Source of the DNA: Microbacterium esteraromaticum
GTDB lineage: Bacteria > Actinomycetota > Actinomycetes > Actinomycetales > Microbacteriaceae
Assembly: GCF_900163815.1 (NCBI RefSeq)
Contig: NZ_FUKO01000019.1
Location: 434,001 to 498,000 of the forward strand
Reading direction: 5' to 3'
Length of the DNA: 64,000 nucleotides
Under the pieces are notes generated by a model. It saw only the letters and a list, made by a program, of their open reading frames with translations, was not told the origin of the DNA and did not search any database. Made by a program: the position numbers and the translations under genes. Shown here in pieces: positions 29,539 through 38,615 of this stretch (position 1 is the first letter of the stretch; each line of letters starts with the position of its first letter).

Positions 29539-30534
29539 TCAGACGGCGGAACCGGGGCGGATGGTGCCAACAGGTTCTCCGCCGCCGAGCACGGTCAGCT
29601 GCAGCGCGGCCGCGAGAGTGACGACGTCGGCCTCGGCCAGTGCGCCGGCACGGGCAAGCATCGTGGCTGCGACGATCGTCGCAGCGCGACCGTTGCCATC
29701 GAGCATCTTCAGTGCCACCGTTGCGCCGTTGGGGGCGACCATCACCATGACTCCCTCGGCGCCGCCCTTCGCGAAGACACCGAGCGTCTCGATGGCGATC
29801 GTGTCGGGCTCACCGGGGCCCGCGATCGTCCACGGGCTCTCGCGCACCGCACGCACGAGTGTTCCGGCGACGCGGTGCAGCGCGAATGGCGAGCGCTCCG
29901 ACGCAGTTCCGATGCGGTGAACGCCGCGTGCGAGAGCTGTGAGGGTCATCGCGTGCACCGGCGCCCCGCAGCCGTCGATCGCTGTGTGCGCAACCTTCTC
30001 TCCGGTGAGACGCTCCACGACCTCACGGATGTGGACCTGCAGCGGATGGGTCGGTGCCAGATAGTTCTTGATGGGCCAGCCAGTGGCGAGGCAGGCGCGA
30101 AGCATGAGGGCGTGCTTGCCGGAGCAGTTCATGCGAATCCGGGCCTCGGCAAGGTTGTCACTGATCATCTGACGGCGCGTGGCGCTGTCAGATGGCCACG
30201 CGACGGGGCAGCCGAGATCGTCCTCGTTGAGGCCACCGGCGGCGAGCACCTCGCGAACCACTGCCGCATGCCGGTCGGTGCCGGTGTGGCTCGCCGTGCC
30301 GAGTGCCAGCTGATCGCCCTCGAGCGCGGCGCCCGCGGTCACACTGGCGACAGCCTGCAGGGGCTTCAGACTCGAACGGGGCAGGATCAACGCGTCTGCG
30401 TTGCCGTGCACGGCGGTGGTATCACCATCGGGGGAGAGCACGATCGCGGCGCCGACGTGGCGAGATTCCACGAAGCCGCTGCGCTCCACGACGGCGAGTT
30501 CGACAGCATCACTGATAGTCAGGGTCTCCAGCAC
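29539..30534 (-). CDS. Asparaginase (thermolabile, AnsA/PF06089 type)
   Basis: 331 residues. Hydrolyses asparagine to aspartate and ammonia; belongs to the Rhizobium etli-type asparaginases, unrelated to E. coli AnsA/B. Conserved blocks are SSLKPLQA, LGTASHTGTDRH, MNCSGKHALMLRAC and AIDGCGAPV, with the Cys and Ser-Lys residues of this family. The start is taken as GTG 30534 because a TAGGCT hexamer ends six bases upstream of it; GTG 30537 is the alternative. It is divergent from the osmC-like gene with only 39 bases between starts. Confidence 0.9.
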   Translation of the reverse strand: MLETLTISDAVELAVVERSGFVESRHVGAAIVLSPDGDTTAVHGNADALILPRSSLKPLQAVASVTAGAALEGDQLALGTASHTGTDRHAAVVREVLAAGGLNEDDLGCPVAWPSDSATRRQMISDNLAEARIRMNCSGKHALMLRACLATGWPIKNYLAPTHPLQVHIREVVERLTGEKVAHTAIDGCGAPVHAMTLTALARGVHRIGTASERSPFALHRVAGTLVRAVRESPWTIAGPGEPDTIAIETLGVFAKGGAEGVMVMVAPNGATVALKMLDGNGRAATIVAATMLARAGALAEADVVTLAAALQLTVLGGGEPVGTIRPGSAV

Positions 30535-30540
30535 CACACC

Positions 30541-30546
30541 AGCCTA
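30541..30546 (-). promoter_or_regulatory. -10 element, leaderless start of the asparaginase gene
   Basis: TAGGCT on the minus strand ends six bases before the GTG at 30534. Confidence 0.55.
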
Positions 30547-30561
30547 TCGTCGCCGCCGTGG

Positions 30562-30567
30562 CAGACT
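30562..30567 (+). promoter_or_regulatory. Possible -10 element of the osmC-like gene
   Basis: CAGACT ends six bases before the ATG at 30574. It fits the window-wide spacing but lacks the first T of TANNNT. Confidence 0.35.
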
Positions 30568-30573
30568 TGCGGC

Positions 30574-31074
30574 ATGGCACAGCATCCGCTCGGCGAGCAT
30601 CATTACGAGCTCACTGCGACCTGGACCGGGAATCGCGGCAGCGGAACGAGCGGATACCGCGATTACACGCGCGACGTGACGATCACGATCGACGGCAAGC
30701 CAGAGCTGCTCGCTTCGGCCGACAGGCCGTTCCGCGGAGACAAGACCAGATGGAACCCCGAGGACATGCTGATCGCGTCCCTGTCGGAATGCCACCTGCT
30801 GTCATATCTGCACGCCTGTGTGACGGCGGGTGTCGCCGTGACCGCGTATCGCGATCGGGCGACCGGCGTGATTCGTGAGGACGGCCGGGGCGGTGGAGCA
30901 TTCGTCGAGGTGATGCTGCGGCCCGAGGTGGTGGTGGCGGATGCTGCGATGATCGAGACGGCGGAACAGGCCCATCATCAGGCCCACGAATGGTGCTTCA
31001 TCGCCAACTCGGTGAACTTCCCGGTGCGTTACGAACCGACAGTCAGCGCCTCTCGTGGGGCAGCGCCTGCCTGA
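30574..31074 (+). CDS. OsmC family protein
   Basis: 166 residues. OsmC/Ohr proteins are thiol peroxidases that reduce organic hydroperoxides. The reactive-cysteine region is present as MLIASLSECHLLSYLHAC, with one cysteine in the SEC motif; the second conserved cysteine appears replaced by the C-terminal AHEWCFIANSVNFPV block, which contains a Cys. This is the YhfA/OsmC-like subgroup rather than classical Ohr. Its 3' end overlaps the convergent plsC gene by 32 bases. Confidence 0.88.
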   Translation: MAQHPLGEHHYELTATWTGNRGSGTSGYRDYTRDVTITIDGKPELLASADRPFRGDKTRWNPEDMLIASLSECHLLSYLHACVTAGVAVTAYRDRATGVIREDGRGGGAFVEVMLRPEVVVADAAMIETAEQAHHQAHEWCFIANSVNFPVRYEPTVSASRGAAPA

Positions 31075-31819
31075 TCTTGTCGATCGGGGTGGCGGCGGGC
31101 GGTTCGTTGTAGACACCGGCGAGCTCCTGCTCGGACAGTGCGTGGATCGCCGCCATGATCTCATCGGTCGCGAGGCGGCGCGCCCGGCCGCTGTTCGCCG
31201 CGCCGTGCTTCGACAGGTCGAGCGGCTTGCCGAAACGCACCGAGATCCGCTCACTGAGCGAGGGCATCTTCGCGCCCACCGGCATCACTCGATCCGTGCC
31301 GATCAGTCCGACCGGCACGACGGGTGCGCCGGTCTGCAGCGCCAGGAAAGCTACTCCGGTGCGGCCCCGGTACAGGCGCCCATCGGTGGAGCGCGTTCCC
31401 TCCGGGTACAGTGCGACGGCGAGCCCCTCTTCGAGCAGCTGTCGCTGCTGATCCAGAGCATCCAGAGCGGCCTGGCCGGCACCGCGGCGAACCGGAATCG
31501 CGCCGACAGAGGTGAAGAACTCCCGCGATACGGCGCCCTTGAATCCGGTGCCCTCGAAATAGCTCGATTTCGCGAGGAAGTGCACCGGCCGCGGGGCGGC
31601 GACGGGGATCGCCATCGAATCGATGAAGGAGAGGTGGTTGCTGGCGAGGATGACGGCACCGGTCATCGGAACGTTCTCGCGGCCTTCGATGCGGGGGCGA
31701 TAGATCGCGCGGGCGAGGGGAGTGGCGATCATCCGACCCACTGCGTATTTGAATCCCGCGTGATGGGGTGTGGCCGGTTCCGACGTGTGCTCGGAATCCA
31801 TCGACTGCTCAGAACTCAT
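31043..31819 (-). CDS. 1-acyl-sn-glycerol-3-phosphate acyltransferase (PlsC family)
   Basis: 258 residues. Acylates lysophosphatidic acid to phosphatidic acid in membrane phospholipid synthesis; the donor is not evident. Family motifs are NHLSFID (catalytic His and Asp), the FEGTGFKGAVSREFF acceptor-binding segment, LYPEGTRS and VPVGLIGTDRVMP. The N-terminal 30 residues are variable. The ATG at 31819 has TAGGAT six bases upstream, so a leaderless transcript is likely. It overlaps the convergent osmC-like gene. Confidence 0.92.
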   Translation of the reverse strand: MSSEQSMDSEHTSEPATPHHAGFKYAVGRMIATPLARAIYRPRIEGRENVPMTGAVILASNHLSFIDSMAIPVAAPRPVHFLAKSSYFEGTGFKGAVSREFFTSVGAIPVRRGAGQAALDALDQQRQLLEEGLAVALYPEGTRSTDGRLYRGRTGVAFLALQTGAPVVPVGLIGTDRVMPVGAKMPSLSERISVRFGKPLDLSKHGAANSGRARRLATDEIMAAIHALSEQELAGVYNEPPAATPIDKIRQALPHERR

Positions 31820-31825
31820 CAGAAG

Positions 31826-31831
31826 ATCCTA
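31826..31831 (-). promoter_or_regulatory. -10 element, leaderless start of plsC
   Basis: TAGGAT on the minus strand ends six bases before the ATG at 31819. Confidence 0.55.
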
Positions 31832-31941
31832 TCCAGCGATCCATGCCGGCATCGGCATGCCGATGCCGGGTCGCACTCAGCGGCGACAAAGCCGGATGAG
31901 CGAGGATGGTGTACTCCCACCACCGATTCCGAGGTCTCATC

Positions 31942-32937
31942 TTGCGCCTGCGTCCGCTTGCTCTCCTGTCCACCGTCGCCGTGACGGCGCTGCTTCTGGC
32001 CGGTTGCGCAAGCAGCCCCGAGACGGCAGAGACTCCCGAGCCCACGCCTTCCGGACAACCGGAGTGCCTCGTCGATGCGAAGCCGGGTGCAGGATCGGAT
32101 GCCATCAAGGTGACCGGTGAAGGACTCGACGCGAAGATCGAGGTGCCACAGGGAACCGAGTTCGACGACGTGCAGCGCACGATCCTGAACAAGGGCGATG
32201 GCGACGATGTGCACGCCGGCGACTTCATCTCGATCCGCTACCAGATCGTCGAGGCCGACACGAACAAGGTCGTGGAGACCTCGGAGCGCGGCGTCGACGG
32301 CGTGCTGCCGATGCTGCTCGACCCGGCGATCGCGCAGAACCCGCAGGCGATCATGGATTCCACCCAGTCGCCCGTCTTCATCGCGGCGGCCGAGTGCGCG
32401 CCGATCGGCTCTGACGTCGTCTTCGCCCTGCCAGGGCAGGAGGGGCAGAGCGCAGTCATCGTCTACCTGCAGACGCTGAAGGAGCTTCCCACCACCGCAA
32501 CGGGCAAGAGCGTCGATGCGCCTGCCGACATGGCGACGGTGAAGCTCGCGAAGGATGGCACGCCGTCTGTCGAGATTCCGAAGGGCGACGCTCCGACCGA
32601 AACGACCATCGGTCTGCTGAAGCAGGGCGACGGTCCCACTGTCGGCGTCGGCGACCTGGTCACGGTGCAGTACCTCGGCGTGAAGTGGAGCGACGGCACA
32701 GAGTTCGATTCGTCGTGGAGCCGCGACGCGATGCCCACCCAGTTCCCGACCACGGGCGTCGTGGCGGGCTTCAGCAAGGCTCTGGAGGGCCAGCAGGTCG
32801 GCTCGCAGGTGCTCGTCGAGATCCCGCCGGCTGACGGCTATGGTCCGTCCGAAGGCCACGAACTGCAGAAGGAGACTCTGGTCTTCGTGATCGATATCCT
32901 CGGCGTCACACCGCTCGTCACCGATCCGGTCGAGTGA
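31942..32937 (+). CDS. FKBP-type peptidyl-prolyl isomerase lipoprotein
   Basis: 331 residues from the TTG at 31942, which has GAGG seven bases upstream and gives a normal lipoprotein signal (MRLRPLALL... with lipobox LLAGC). An ATG at 31906 would add twelve residues. The C-terminal domain (about residues 225-325) is a recognisable FKBP with VTVQYLGVKWSDGTEFDSSW and VPP-like IPPADGYGP. The preceding 150 residues look like a second, degenerate FKBP fold. Role: folding of exported proteins on the outer face of the membrane. Confidence 0.9.
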   Translation: MRLRPLALLSTVAVTALLLAGCASSPETAETPEPTPSGQPECLVDAKPGAGSDAIKVTGEGLDAKIEVPQGTEFDDVQRTILNKGDGDDVHAGDFISIRYQIVEADTNKVVETSERGVDGVLPMLLDPAIAQNPQAIMDSTQSPVFIAAAECAPIGSDVVFALPGQEGQSAVIVYLQTLKELPTTATGKSVDAPADMATVKLAKDGTPSVEIPKGDAPTETTIGLLKQGDGPTVGVGDLVTVQYLGVKWSDGTEFDSSWSRDAMPTQFPTTGVVAGFSKALEGQQVGSQVLVEIPPADGYGPSEGHELQKETLVFVIDILGVTPLVTDPVE

Positions 32938-32972
32938 GTCCCCTCTGCCCTGCGGGAGATCGCTGCACGGCA

Positions 32973-32978
32973 TAGGCT
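32973..32978 (+). promoter_or_regulatory. -10 element, leaderless start of dxr
   Basis: TAGGCT ends seven bases before the ATG at 32986. Confidence 0.5.
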
Positions 32979-32985
32979 TGGCGGC

Positions 32986-34068
32986 ATGCGTCGCGTCATC
33001 GTCCTCGGCTCCACCGGTTCCATCGGCACTCAGGCACTGGATGTGATCCGCGCCAATCCGCGCCGGTTCGAGCTCGTGGGACTCGCTGCGGGCACGAACG
33101 CCGAGCTGATGGCGCAGCAGGCCGCCGACTTCCACGTCGAGCACACGGCGCTGGGAGCATCCGACGCCGAGCAGCTGGTCCGCGATGTCGAGGCGGATGT
33201 CGTGCTGAACGCCATCACCGGCTCGATCGGCCTCGGCGCCACGCTGGCAACTCTCAAAGCTGGTCGCACGCTCGCACTCGCGAACAAGGAATCGCTCATC
33301 GTCGGCGGCGAGCTCGTGCGCGCTGCGGCTGCAGATGGGCAGATCGTGCCAGTCGATTCCGAGCACTCGGCGATCGCTCAGGCGCTCCGGGCCGGGGTGG
33401 ATGCCGAGGTGCGGCGGCTGGTCGTGACCGCGTCCGGTGGACCTTTCCGTGGCCGCGGCCGCGCAGAACTCGGTGACGTCACCCCCGCACAGGCACTGGC
33501 TCACCCCACTTGGGACATGGGGCGGATGGTCACCACGAACTCCGCCACCCTGGTGAACAAGGGCTTGGAAGTGATCGAGGCGCACCTGCTGTTCGACGTC
33601 GCCTACGACGATATCGAGGTGGTGGTGCACCCGCAGTCGATCGTGCACTCCATGGTGGAGTTCGTCGACGGCTCCACCATCGCGCAGGCATCGCCGCCTG
33701 ACATGCGCCTGCCGATCTCTCTCGGACTGGACTGGCCGCATCGAGTCGGGGGTGTCGGTCAGCCGTTGGATTGGCGAGCTGCGACGAGCTGGACTTTCGA
33801 GCCCCTTGACGACGAGGCGTTCCCCGCCGTGCTGCTGGCGAAGGCAGTGGGGCGAGCGGGCAAGACATTCCCCGCCGTCTACAACGCCGCCAACGAGCAG
33901 GCCGTCAATGCCTTCCACGAGGGGCGCCTGACGTTCCTGGGCATCGTCGATACGATCTCCCGCGTGATCGACGCGCACGACGCGGGCGATGTGCTGACTG
34001 TCGACTCGCTGGCGGAGGCCGAGCGGTGGGCGCGCGAGAAGGCAGACGCGCTGATCGCCTCCGCGTGA
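32986..34068 (+). CDS. dxr: 1-deoxy-D-xylulose 5-phosphate reductoisomerase
   Basis: 360 residues. Converts DXP to MEP with NADPH, the committed step of the non-mevalonate isoprenoid pathway; ispG of the same pathway is 7 kb downstream. The NADPH motif [12 protein letters not shown] is at residues 5-16. [26 protein letters not shown] and the flexible-loop [20 protein letters not shown] region are all present. It is convergent with the murE-like gene, with 14 bases between stops. Confidence 0.97.
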   Translation: MRRVIVLGSTGSIGTQALDVIRANPRRFELVGLAAGTNAELMAQQAADFHVEHTALGASDAEQLVRDVEADVVLNAITGSIGLGATLATLKAGRTLALANKESLIVGGELVRAAAADGQIVPVDSEHSAIAQALRAGVDAEVRRLVVTASGGPFRGRGRAELGDVTPAQALAHPTWDMGRMVTTNSATLVNKGLEVIEAHLLFDVAYDDIEVVVHPQSIVHSMVEFVDGSTIAQASPPDMRLPISLGLDWPHRVGGVGQPLDWRAATSWTFEPLDDEAFPAVLLAKAVGRAGKTFPAVYNAANEQAVNAFHEGRLTFLGIVDTISRVIDAHDAGDVLTVDSLAEAERWAREKADALIASA

Positions 34069-34082
34069 AAGGTATCCGGCTG

Positions 34083-35705
34083 CTAGTCGCCGTACGGATT
34101 CGGCCAGTGCGAATCCGCGACCGGCCAGCCCGCGGCCTGCAGCGCACGACGGGCCAGCTCGCGGGCTGAGTACGGCGTGCGCACGCCGCGGATGTCGCGA
34201 TAGTCCTGGTGGCCGGGGCCGGCCCAGAGGATGGCATCCCCTTCGCCGACCATGCCGACAGCAGCGATGATCGCCTCCTCGGGAGGCGAGAACTCATGGA
34301 TCTCGGCATCCGGCCGCGACCGGCGGGCGCCTTCGATGAGGGTGGCACGGATGGATGCGGCGTCTTCGAACCGCGGGTGATGATCGGTGACGACCAGTAT
34401 GTCGCTGCCCTGAACGGCCGTTCGCGCCATATCGAATCGCTTGGTCGCGTCGCGATCGCCGTCGGCGCCGAAGAGCATGAGCACCTTGCCCGGCGTCACG
34501 CGGCGCACGGCGGAGAGGGTCTTCTCGAAAGCATCCGGCGTGTGTCCGAAATCGACGTAGACGGCAGGACCGTTGGTGCCGGAGATGAACTGCGTGCGCC
34601 CTGGCAGGTGGGCGATGATCTGCCCGTCGCGGGCGAACGACGCCGCGATGCGTTCCCAGTCGTAGCCTCCCTCAAGCAGCATGACAATCGCCAGCCCGGC
34701 GTTCGCGGCCATGTGCTGGCCGATGACGGGCACGAGTGTGGTGAGGTTGCGACCGCCAGGCCCGGTCAGTGTGAAGAGCGTGCCGCTGGGGCGCTCGTCA
34801 TTGATGGTGACGACCCAGTCGGCCCGGGCGGCAGCATCCGGATCCGCGGCGATCGACGGCGTGCCGATCGTGACGACGGGAATGCCCGCGCTATCGACGA
34901 CACGAGCGCCAGACGGCGAGTCGAGACTGATGACGCCGCGTCGAGCCCGCTCTGGAGTGAACAGCGGCAGCTTCGCCTTGAAGTACTCCTCCATATCGGC
35001 GTAGTCGTCGAGGTGATCATGCGACAGGTTCGTGAACCCGGCGACATCGAAGACGATGCCGTCGACGCGGTGGCGCGACAGCGCCTGCGCGCTCACCTCG
35101 ACCGCTACTGCCTCGACCGAGCGCTCCCGCATGAGGGCGAGCAGCGCGTGCATCTCTGACGCCTCGGGGGTGGTGAGACGCGAGACGATGACCTGGCCGG
35201 CGATATGCCGTTCGGCCGTCGATGAGAGACCAGAGACGACACCGAGTTGATCGAAGATGCCCTGCAGCAGGTGCGAGACACTCGTCTTGCCGTTGGTGCC
35301 CGTCGTTCCGAACAGCAGCGGCAGCGGATCGGCGGCTCCCGTGCCGTAGACCCAGGCGCTGAGGTCACCGAGAACCGCGCGCGGATCGTCGACGATGATG
35401 ATCGGCAGACCGGTGGATGCTGCGATATCTGCGCCGGCGGGATCGGTGATGACCGCAACGGCGCCCTTCTCCGCAGCGATCGGCGAGAACTCGGCGCCAT
35501 GCCGATTCACACCCTGAATAGCGACGAAAGCTTCGCCGGGACGCAGGTCGGCGGTGGCGAGGGTGATTCCGCTGAGGTACACGTCGGCGAGGTCGCCGCG
35601 GGTGTCACGGGCGAAACGGTCGGAGAGCTCGGTCAGCGCGCGACGGGGTGGGTCGGCGGGACGGAGCACAGGTGGGAGCGGCGGTTGGCTGATCATCGCA
35701 TCCAT
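34083..35705 (-). CDS. murE: MurE-type UDP-MurNAc-dipeptide ligase
   Basis: 540 residues from ATG 35705 (ATG 35696 is nearly as good). Adds the third residue of the peptidoglycan stem peptide with ATP. The P-loop is GTTGTNGKTSVSHLL, SGLSSTAE and TTPEASEMHALL follow, and the glutamate-ligase domain ends the protein. The position of the DAP-specific DNPR motif reads DHHPRFED, so specificity for meso-DAP is doubtful; Microbacteriaceae use lysine, homoserine, ornithine or diaminobutyrate at position 3. It lies alone, outside any dcw cluster. Confidence 0.88.
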   Translation of the reverse strand: MDAMISQPPLPPVLRPADPPRRALTELSDRFARDTRGDLADVYLSGITLATADLRPGEAFVAIQGVNRHGAEFSPIAAEKGAVAVITDPAGADIAASTGLPIIIVDDPRAVLGDLSAWVYGTGAADPLPLLFGTTGTNGKTSVSHLLQGIFDQLGVVSGLSSTAERHIAGQVIVSRLTTPEASEMHALLALMRERSVEAVAVEVSAQALSRHRVDGIVFDVAGFTNLSHDHLDDYADMEEYFKAKLPLFTPERARRGVISLDSPSGARVVDSAGIPVVTIGTPSIAADPDAAARADWVVTINDERPSGTLFTLTGPGGRNLTTLVPVIGQHMAANAGLAIVMLLEGGYDWERIAASFARDGQIIAHLPGRTQFISGTNGPAVYVDFGHTPDAFEKTLSAVRRVTPGKVLMLFGADGDRDATKRFDMARTAVQGSDILVVTDHHPRFEDAASIRATLIEGARRSRPDAEIHEFSPPEEAIIAAVGMVGEGDAILWAGPGHQDYRDIRGVRTPYSARELARRALQAAGWPVADSHWPNPYGD

Positions 35706-35810
35706 GATCTCACGCACATCGGTCTCTGCTCGGATGCGACGTGGCCCGACGCGCGCGATCCGCAAGGGGGCGTGCGCGACCGGCCAATGACCGGCCGCGC
35801 ACGCGGGGCG

Positions 35811-36518
35811 TCACGCGCGACGGCGTCGGTACGCGGCGATCGATACGACCAGTGCGACCAGCCCGGCCACGAGGCCGGCAGAGCCGACGATCATGGGAAC
35901 GGGCGACACGGCGTCATCGGCTGATGCCGCGTCGCCGGCTGGTGCTGTGTGGTCGGCCGCAGGTGTGTCGGAGGGGGCATCGTCGGATGCTGCGCCCGTG
36001 TCATGCCCGTGCGCGTCATCGGCTGCAGCTGTGACCTCGACGACCGGAGCCGGCGCGTCGAGGTCGTGCGGGTCCTGGCCCTCCTCAGCTGTTTCGACCC
36101 ACTCGCTCGAGCCCTCCTCGCAGATCTGCGAGACCGGGAACACCAGCGGACCGATGTCTTTCTCCGCGGGTCGGAAGTTGATGCTCACCGCGCCGCGGAG
36201 ATCGATCGGAACGGGCCGGACGGCGGTGAACGTCACCGTGGAGACGAACCCGTCATCGCCCTTCTCGACCTGTGCATCCCAGGCGGCATCGAACGTCGGC
36301 GACACGGATGCCGCGCCCTCAGGCATCGTGATGCGCAGAGCCGTCGTCGGCGACTCGCCGCAGCCGTGGCTGAACGAGAACGTGAGCAGGGTGGATGTGC
36401 CGGACGAGATCGCATCGGGCGACACCCCGACGTGGGCGCTGGCGACGGCGGGGGTGGCGATGACGATTCCAGCGGCGAGGGCGGCGACGAGTGCGCCGCG
36501 ACGAAGAGTGATGGACAT
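35811..36518 (-). CDS. YcnI/DUF1775 copper-binding exported protein
   Basis: 235 residues. A signal peptide (residues 1-28, ending ASA) leaves His29 as the mature N-terminus (HVGVSPD), which in Bacillus YcnI forms a mono-histidine brace for Cu(II). The DUF1775 domain extends to about residue 150. It is followed by an acidic, Asp/Ala/His-rich linker and a C-terminal membrane helix with RRRR, so the protein is anchored to the membrane. AGGAG precedes the ATG. The upstream membrane protein is on the same strand, 101 bases away. Confidence 0.9.
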   Translation of the reverse strand: MSITLRRGALVAALAAGIVIATPAVASAHVGVSPDAISSGTSTLLTFSFSHGCGESPTTALRITMPEGAASVSPTFDAAWDAQVEKGDDGFVSTVTFTAVRPVPIDLRGAVSINFRPAEKDIGPLVFPVSQICEEGSSEWVETAEEGQDPHDLDAPAPVVEVTAAADDAHGHDTGAASDDAPSDTPAADHTAPAGDAASADDAVSPVPMIVGSAGLVAGLVALVVSIAAYRRRRA

Positions 36519-36619
36519 GCGAATTCTCCTGAAGATTGTGTGAGCGGACGGCCATGTGCCGTGCCGCAGCGAATATCGCTGCTCCGAGCCGGGCAGCGGA
36601 TGAGAGCTGATCGCACAGA

Positions 36620-37195
36620 TCAGCGCCAGGAGAGTGCGGGCGGGCCGCGGCGGCAGACATCGCCCAGGGGAAGCCGCTTCAGCGGCAGGTGAAGCTCGTG
36701 GGTGACAGCAGAAGGACGAGGCGCCTGCAGCACGACCAGCAGCTGCGGGGCACGCAGCTGCACGCGGACCCACTGAGCGATGACATGGATCATCGACTCG
36801 CCGCGCCAGAGCAGCAGGGTCGTCACGACCGCGGCGATGACGTGCGCGGCGACCATCGGGGCATCCGCATGCGACATGTGCGTCATCGGCGTCAGCGCGC
36901 CGACGCTATGCACATGCGGAGCGAGGCCCGCTCCCGACGATGCCGTGCTGCCGGTCGTCTCGAAGACCGTGTGGAACACCCACTGGATCACGGCGACGGC
37001 TGCGGCGATGCTCGCGAATCGGGATCGCCGGCCGACCAGCATGGCTGCGAGCGGCGTGAGGAACACCGAGCTCGCGACGATGAGCAGCGGATGCGGCAGC
37101 TCGCCGCCGCCGATGGTGTGCGAGAGAGCGGCGATCAGAGTGGCCACTGCAGACGCGGAGGCGCCGCGGGTGATGCGCAGCTGCCTCCGGGTCAC
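36620..37195 (-). CDS. Membrane protein upstream of the YcnI-like gene
   Basis: 191 residues. Four to five hydrophobic helices, with a His/Met-rich loop in the middle (APHVHSVGALTPMTHMSHAD) that could bind a soft metal such as copper. The C-terminal tail is basic and has a CRRGPP sequence. I do not recognise a named family with confidence. Its position next to the YcnI-like gene and the His/Met loop suggest a role in copper handling; this is inference. The GTG start has TAGACT six bases upstream. Confidence 0.7.
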   Translation of the reverse strand: MTRRQLRITRGASASAVATLIAALSHTIGGGELPHPLLIVASSVFLTPLAAMLVGRRSRFASIAAAVAVIQWVFHTVFETTGSTASSGAGLAPHVHSVGALTPMTHMSHADAPMVAAHVIAAVVTTLLLWRGESMIHVIAQWVRVQLRAPQLLVVLQAPRPSAVTHELHLPLKRLPLGDVCRRGPPALSWR

Positions 37196-37201
37196 CCGAT
37201 C

Positions 37202-37207
37202 AGTCTA
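37202..37207 (-). promoter_or_regulatory. -10 element, leaderless start of the copper-linked membrane protein gene
   Basis: TAGACT on the minus strand ends six bases before the GTG at 37195. Confidence 0.55.
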
Positions 37208-37268
37208 GGCCCGAGGAAGTCACCGAACAGACGGCGCAAGTCACGGGGGATTCCTAGCCGTCTCGCGA

Positions 37269-37274
37269 TAGCGT
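37269..37274 (+). promoter_or_regulatory. -10 element, leaderless start of rseP
   Basis: TAGCGT ends six bases before the GTG at 37281. Confidence 0.5.
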
Positions 37275-37280
37275 GAGCCG

Positions 37281-38594
37281 GTGGAGATTCTGCTGTACGT
37301 GGGCGGCATCCTGTTCATGCTCGTCGGTCTCGGCGTCTCGATCGGATTGCACGAAGTCGGGCACCTCGTGCCTGCGAAGCTCTTCGGCGTGCGCGTCGGC
37401 CAGTACATGATCAGCTTCGGACCCCGGCTGTGGTCGAAGCAGATCGGCGAGACCGAGTACGGCTTCAAGGTGCTGCCTCTGGGCGGTTTCATCTCGATGT
37501 CGGGCATGTACCCGCCCTCGACGACGAGCGGGCCCGCCAAGGGCATGTTCGCCAGCCTGGTGCAGGATGCACGGTCCGCGAATGACGAGACCATCGCAGA
37601 CGGTGCCGAGAAACGAGTCTTCTACCGGCTTCCCGTCTTCAAGCGCATCATCGTCATGCTCGGCGGTCCGGTGATGAACCTGCTGCTGGCCATCATGATC
37701 TTCACGATCCTGGCATCCGGCATCGGGGTGCAGCAGGCCAGCACGACGATCGCCGAGATCAGCCAGTGCGTTGTTCCGGCAGGCACCTCGCAGACGGCGT
37801 GCACGCCCGACGATCCGGCCGCACCGGCCGCCGACTCCGGTTTCCAGCCGGGGGATGTCCTGGTCAGCTTAGACGGCACGGATGTCACGACATTCGCTGA
37901 GGCATCGGCGATCATCCAGTCCTCTGCGGGGCGAACGCTCGATGTCGTGGTGCGACGCGACGGCACTGACGTGCCGCTGTCGCTGACCCCTGCTCCCGCA
38001 CAGCGCGCGGAGACCGACGCCAACGGGCGAGTGGTGCTGGATGCCGATGAGAAACCGGTCATGCACACCGTCGGCTACGCAGGCATCACGGCGCAGCTCG
38101 AGTATGCTCGGCAGCCGATCGGCACAGGCACCGACATGGCGATGCAGCAGGCCGGAGCGGTGGCGGGGCTCATCGTCAACCTGCCGGTCAAGCTGTGGGA
38201 CGTCGGTGTATCGCTCGTCACCGGATCGGAACGCGACCCGAACGGCCCCCTCAGCGTCGTCGGCGTCGGTCGTATCGCCGGTGAGGTGGCGGCGGCAGAT
38301 GCGCCCGTGCTGAACCGTCTGGTCGTGCTTCTGAACCTGCTGGCAGCGCTCAACATCGCCCTGTTCGTCTTCAACATGGTGCCGCTCCTGCCGCTCGACG
38401 GCGGCCACATCGTGGTGGCACTGTGGGACGGCATCAAGCGCGCCTGGGCGAAACTCACGGGTCGCCGCGACCCGAAACCGGTGGACGCGACCAGGCTCGT
38501 GCCGCTGACCATCGTCGTCGCGGTGCTGCTGATCGGTATGGGGGCGCTGCTGCTCGTCGCCGACCTGATCCGTCCGATGAATCTGCTCGGCTGA
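37281..38594 (+). CDS. rseP: Site-2 intramembrane metalloprotease (RseP/Rip1)
   Basis: 437 residues. Cleaves membrane-embedded substrates such as anti-sigma factors. The zinc motif HEVGH is at residues 24-28 in the first helix. A PDZ domain (FQPGDVLVSLDGTDVTTFAEA) lies at about 190-260. The third zinc ligand is in NMVPLLPLDGGH near the C-terminus. In actinobacteria the gene usually sits between dxr and ispG; here that order is kept but with other genes inserted on both sides. Confidence 0.95.
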   Translation: MEILLYVGGILFMLVGLGVSIGLHEVGHLVPAKLFGVRVGQYMISFGPRLWSKQIGETEYGFKVLPLGGFISMSGMYPPSTTSGPAKGMFASLVQDARSANDETIADGAEKRVFYRLPVFKRIIVMLGGPVMNLLLAIMIFTILASGIGVQQASTTIAEISQCVVPAGTSQTACTPDDPAAPAADSGFQPGDVLVSLDGTDVTTFAEASAIIQSSAGRTLDVVVRRDGTDVPLSLTPAPAQRAETDANGRVVLDADEKPVMHTVGYAGITAQLEYARQPIGTGTDMAMQQAGAVAGLIVNLPVKLWDVGVSLVTGSERDPNGPLSVVGVGRIAGEVAAADAPVLNRLVVLLNLLAALNIALFVFNMVPLLPLDGGHIVVALWDGIKRAWAKLTGRRDPKPVDATRLVPLTIVVAVLLIGMGALLLVADLIRPMNLLG

Positions 38595-38615
38595 TTGCCC
38601 TCGCGCCGCAGCGAT

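Noticed and set aside
31819..33978. A 719-residue minus-strand frame opposite the FKBP and dxr genes
   Set aside because: Antisense shadow; both sense genes are well supported by motifs.
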